The translations under genes and the position numbers were made by a program. The notes beneath the pieces are model-generated. The model ran no database searches. It was given only the letters and a program-made list of their open reading frames with translations, and was not told where the DNA came from. A DNA stretch of 64,000 nt from Vibrio splendidus (GTDB lineage: Bacteria; Pseudomonadota; Gammaproteobacteria; Enterobacterales; Vibrionaceae), in the NCBI RefSeq assembly GCF_003345295.1, contig NZ_CP031055.1, forward strand, positions 2,790,001 through 2,854,000, read 5' to 3'. Of this stretch, positions 61,286 through 64,000 are shown one piece after another (position 1 is the first letter of the stretch; each line of letters begins with the position of its first letter).

Positions 61286-61498
61286 GCCACTGCGTCCTAT
61301 ACATTGAATAACTACAGTATAAAAACCAAAGTACCAACAGTATAGATCTTTCCGCTACAACAGAGACCAAAGCAAGAAAATTGACATAGCTGTGATTTGG
61401 ACACCGTAAAGCGTAAGTGATCAGGGGCTAGCCGTTTATTCAGGCTGCTAATACTGGTATTCTTACCCTTTTCGTACTGACAAAAAGAGTGACTTTTC

Positions 61499-62119
61499 AT
61501 GTCTGAAGTAAAATTTGAAACTGTAGAGCAAAAAGCTAGCTACGGTATCGGTCTACAAATGGGCCAACAACTTGCTGGTTCTGGTCTTGAAGGCCTAAAC
61601 GTAGACGCAATCGCTGCTGGTATCGCAACAGCTCTAGTTGGTGACATGCCAGCTATCGAAGTTGACGAAATCAACAACGCACTACAAGAGCTACACACTC
61701 GTGGTGAAGCTGCACGTCAAGAACTAGCTAAAGCAGCTGCTGCTGACGGCGAAGCTTTCCTAACTGACAACGCTCTTCGTTCAGAAGTAACAGTTCTTGA
61801 GTCTGGTCTTCAGTACGAAGTACTAACTGAAGGTACTGGCGAAATCCCTACTGCAGACAAGCAAGTACGTGTTCACTACCACGGTGAACTAACTGACGGT
61901 ACTGTTTTCGACAGCTCTGTATCTCGCGGTCAACCTGCTGAATTCCCAGTAACTGGCGTAATTCAAGGTTGGGTACAAGCTCTACAAATGATGCCTGTTG
62001 GCTCTAAGTGGAAGCTATACATCCCTCAAGATCTAGCATACGGTGAGCGCGGCGCAGGTGCTGCAATTCCACCATTTGCAGCTCTAGTATTTGAAGTAGA
62101 ACTTCTAGCTATCCTTTAA
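61499..62119 (+). CDS. fklB: FKBP-type peptidyl-prolyl isomerase FklB
   Basis: FklB is an FKBP22-type prolyl isomerase. The 206-residue protein has an N-terminal dimerisation domain (EQKASYGIGLQMGQQLAGSG, 20 residues) and a C-terminal FKBP domain with VRVHYHGELTDGTVFDSS and YGERGAGAAIPPFAALVFEV (20 residues). Codon use is strongly biased, suggesting high expression. No signal peptide is present, so it should be cytoplasmic. Confidence 0.95.
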   Translation: MSEVKFETVEQKASYGIGLQMGQQLAGSGLEGLNVDAIAAGIATALVGDMPAIEVDEINNALQELHTRGEAARQELAKAAAADGEAFLTDNALRSEVTVLESGLQYEVLTEGTGEIPTADKQVRVHYHGELTDGTVFDSSVSRGQPAEFPVTGVIQGWVQALQMMPVGSKWKLYIPQDLAYGERGAGAAIPPFAALVFEVELLAIL

Positions 62120-62178
62120 TTTTTATAAAAACCTTTAGTAAAACAAAATACTATAGGCAAATAAAATTAAAATAATCC

Positions 62179-62208
62179 AACGGCGATGTGACTACATCGC
62201 CGTTTTTC
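62179..62208 (+). terminator. Terminator after fklB
   Basis: AACGGCGATGT (62179-62189) and ACATCGCCGTT (62194-62204) pair around GACT, followed by TTT. Confidence 0.93.
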
Positions 62209-62253
62209 GTTTATAGTGAATAGGTCGATTACTTTATTACTTAAGGAAGAATA

Positions 62254-62748
62254 ATGAAGAAAATACTCATCACTATGCTCAGCAGCCTTGCTGTAGTCTC
62301 TTGCGCTAGCACTAGCGACTCTGAACAAACCGGTTCAACATCAGATACCAACTATTCCCAACTATCACAAACTGCCCTGATGGCAGCTGTAAATATGTGG
62401 TCTCAACAAAACGAAACAACACCACTTGCTGATACCGTTGCTGACCAAGCATCTGTAACAAGCGATCAAGCGATTGGCGGTATCGGTTCAATGCTAGCAC
62501 TTGCACAAAATTCGCTTGGCACTGCGGACAATAAAGAACTCGCATCACTCATTCCTGGAATGTCTTCACTTGAATCGACTGGCTTAACATCAGTTCTAAG
62601 CTCACAAGGTGCTGTTGAAAGTGCGTTTGCTGGGTTAGGTATGGATTCGTCAATGGTTACGACATTTGCACCCATCATTCTTCAGGCACTTCAATCACAA
62701 GGTGCAACGAGTGGCCTTATGGATTCACTTGCGGCTATTTGGCAGTAG
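62254..62748 (+). CDS. DUF2780 lipoprotein
   Basis: The 164-residue protein has a lipoprotein signal ending LAVVSC (Cys17), a Ser/Thr-rich linker and a DUF2780-like region with QAIGGIGSMLALAQNSLG and SMVTTFAPIILQALQSQG (18 residues). Members contain repeated glycine-and-leucine amphipathic helices and are of unknown function. AAGGAAG ahead of the ATG is the ribosome site. Confidence 0.78.
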   Translation: MKKILITMLSSLAVVSCASTSDSEQTGSTSDTNYSQLSQTALMAAVNMWSQQNETTPLADTVADQASVTSDQAIGGIGSMLALAQNSLGTADNKELASLIPGMSSLESTGLTSVLSSQGAVESAFAGLGMDSSMVTTFAPIILQALQSQGATSGLMDSLAAIWQ

Positions 62749-62754
62749 GCCATC

Positions 62755-62789
62755 GCGATTAGCGATTAGCGATTAGCGATTAGCGATTA
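62755..62789 (+). repeat. Five tandem copies of a 7-bp unit (GCGATTA)
   Basis: Five exact copies follow one another from 62755 to 62789, just after the DUF2780 stop codon and before its terminator, so they should be in the 3' untranslated part of that message. Confidence 0.93.
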
Positions 62790-62804
62790 GTTGAAGAATA
62801 TTGT

Positions 62805-62828
62805 AAGGGCACTTCGGTGCTCTTTTTT
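62805..62828 (+). terminator. Terminator after the DUF2780 gene
   Basis: AAGGGCAC and GTGCTCTT (one G-T pair) close a TTCG tetraloop (62813-62816), followed by a T run to 62828. Confidence 0.9.
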
Positions 62829-62850
62829 GTGCGTGGAAGAAAAGATATTT

Positions 62851-62975
<125 letters not shown>

Positions 62976-63060
62976 TTTTTGAAAAATAGAGCAGAGCAGG
63001 CAAGCAAGCAAGCAAAAATGCCAAACATCGTGGTGCAATTTTTCAATTCGATAGAAACAA

Positions 63061-63088
63061 AAAAAGCCGAGCTAATGCTCGGCTTTTT
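63061..63088 (-). terminator. Terminator after rplQ
   Basis: AAAAAGCCGAGC (63061-63072) and GCTCGGCTTTTT (63077-63088) form a perfect 12-bp stem around TAAT; on the minus strand a T run follows. It ends the alpha ribosomal operon. Confidence 0.93.
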
Positions 63089-63109
63089 GTATTAAGAATC
63101 TAGTCTAGA

Positions 63110-63490
63110 TTACTCAGCAGCTTCTTCAGCAGCTGGGCGGTCTACAAGCTCAATGTAAGCCATTGGAGCTTTATCACCAGTACGGAAACCACATTTAAGA
63201 ATGCGAGTGTAACCACCTTGGCGAGCCGCGAAACGCGGGCCTAGTTCATTAAATAGTTTTGCCACAACTTCGTTATCACGAGTGCGAGCAAATGCAAGAC
63301 GACGGTTAGCAACACTGTCTGTCTTAGCTAGGGTAATCAATGGCTCAATTACGCGACGTAGTTCTTTTGCTTTAGGCACGGTAGTTTTAATAACTTCGTG
63401 ACGAACAAGAGAGCTAGCCATGTTGCTGAACATCGCTTTGCGATGACTGCTGTTGCGGTTGAGTTGACGACCACTTTTACGATGGCGCAT
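63110..63490 (-). CDS. rplQ: 50S ribosomal protein L17
   Basis: L17 lies near the peptide exit of the 50S subunit. The 126-residue protein begins MRHRKSGRQLNRNSSHRKAM (20 residues), identical in pattern to other gammaproteobacteria, and contains VRHEVIKTTVPKAKELRRV. Ala/Glu tail residues differ in length between genera. It is the last gene of the alpha operon, 24 bases after rpoA. Confidence 0.98.
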   Translation of the reverse strand: MRHRKSGRQLNRNSSHRKAMFSNMASSLVRHEVIKTTVPKAKELRRVIEPLITLAKTDSVANRRLAFARTRDNEVVAKLFNELGPRFAARQGGYTRILKCGFRTGDKAPMAYIELVDRPAAEEAAE

Positions 63491-63514
63491 GACCTAATCC
63501 TTCTAACTTTTCGA

Positions 63515-64000
63515 TTAATCTTCAGCGATTGACGCTGGTGGCCAGTTTTCTAGGCGCATGCCTAGAGAAAGACCACGTGAAGCAAGCACATCTTTAATCT
63601 CTGTAAGAGATTTCTTACCAAGGTTTGGCGTTTTAAGTAGCTCAACCTCAGTGCGCTGTACAAGATCACCGATGTAGTGAATCGCTTCTGCTTTCAAACA
63701 GTTAGCAGAGCGAACTGTTAGTTCAAGATCGTCTACAGGACGTAGTAGGATAGGATCGAATTCTGGCTTCTCTTCCTTCTCCTCAGGTACACGTACATCA
63801 CGAAGATCTACGAACGCATCCAGTTGTTCAGCTAAAATAGTAGCTGCACGACGGATTGCTTCCTCAGGTTCTAGAGTACCGTTCGTTTCCATATCGATAA
63901 CAAGCTTGTCTAAATCAGTACGTTGTTCTACACGTGCCGCTTCTACAGCATAGGCGATTTTATCAACCGGGCTGTAAGTAGCGTCAACTAATAGACGACC
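63515..64000 (-). CDS. rpoA: RNA polymerase alpha subunit (5' part outside window)
   Basis: The frame is open to the window edge; 161 C-terminal residues are visible, about half of the usual 330. They include the end of the N-terminal domain (GRLLVDATYSPVDKIAYAVE, 20 residues), the linker KEEKPEFDPILLRPVDDLEL (20 residues), and the alpha-CTD with NCLKAEAIHYIGDLVQRTE and the LLKTPNLGKKSLTEIKDVL helix that contacts UP elements and activators. rplQ follows. Confidence 0.98.
   Translation of the reverse strand, partial: GRLLVDATYSPVDKIAYAVEAARVEQRTDLDKLVIDMETNGTLEPEEAIRRAATILAEQLDAFVDLRDVRVPEEKEEKPEFDPILLRPVDDLELTVRSANCLKAEAIHYIGDLVQRTEVELLKTPNLGKKSLTEIKDVLASRGLSLGMRLENWPPASIAED

Overview
The window is chromosomal DNA of a marine Vibrio, most likely of the Splendidus clade and from chromosome 1. 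Evidence for this is the family-typical protein sequences, moderate-to-low GC content, Vibrio-restricted genes (DUF2607, the zrg zinc-import operon, a TIGR03899-type protein) and a gene order largely shared with other gammaproteobacteria. The species name is inference. I found no insertion sequence, prophage, integron, CRISPR array, tRNA or rRNA.

Layout. Positions 1-2774 hold a DUF2061 membrane protein (cut by the window start), a MarR-GNAT fusion regulator, a non-catalytic GH2-type sugar-binding protein and rraB. Positions 3352-7950 hold carbamoyl-phosphate and arginine/pyrimidine genes: arcA, argF, pyrL-pyrB-pyrI (with a UTP attenuator) and ridA. Positions 8075-13551 (minus strand) carry an acyltransferase, then murA-ibaG-mlaBCDEF for peptidoglycan precursors and outer-membrane lipid asymmetry. 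Divergent from it, 13817-21595 is the yrbG-kdsD-kdsC-lptC-lptA-lptB-rpoN-hpf-ptsN-rapZ-npr cluster (LPS synthesis and export, sigma-54, nitrogen PTS). Then come mgtE, pmbA, darP, a TPP-riboswitch-controlled thiBPQ operon, ubiX, mpl, fbp, a GGCT-like gene, tamB-tamA and msrA, ytfK, ytfJ (23263-40210).

Positions 40246-44012 form a Zur-type zinc-import operon (DUF2607, histidine-rich ZrgA, a LolD/FtsX-like ABC pair and a DUF3299 protein). They are followed by an unannotated 34-residue membrane-protein gene (44103-44207) and a TIGR03899 gene. Positions 45438-50230 (minus) are the sulfate assimilation operon cysD-cysN-SLC13-cysC, and cpdB is divergent from it. Positions 52942-58644 are a tightly packed seven-gene cassette of poorly characterised families (DedA, ATP-grasp, DinB-like, NRDE/TANGO2, YHS, DoxX) ending in a bifunctional ornithine-lipid synthase-like gene. 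It is followed by a Crp/Fnr regulator, an ElaA-type GNAT and a DMT exporter. The end carries ytfB/fklB, a DUF2780 lipoprotein, unusual 7-bp repeat arrays, rplQ and the 3' part of rpoA.

Much of the order (rraB-argF-pyrBI-ridA; pmbA-darP; mpl-fbp; GGCT-tamB-tamA-msrA; ytfK-ytfJ; cpdB; ytfB-fklB) corresponds to one E. coli neighbourhood near 95-96 min. Blocks that lie elsewhere in E. coli (mla/lpt, thi, cysDNC, rplQ-rpoA) are interleaved. The parts most worth a second look are the 52942-58644 cassette, the zinc operon with its combined terminator/Zur palindrome, the 34-residue protein, the perfect hairpin inside ptsN, and the two heptanucleotide arrays beside rplQ.
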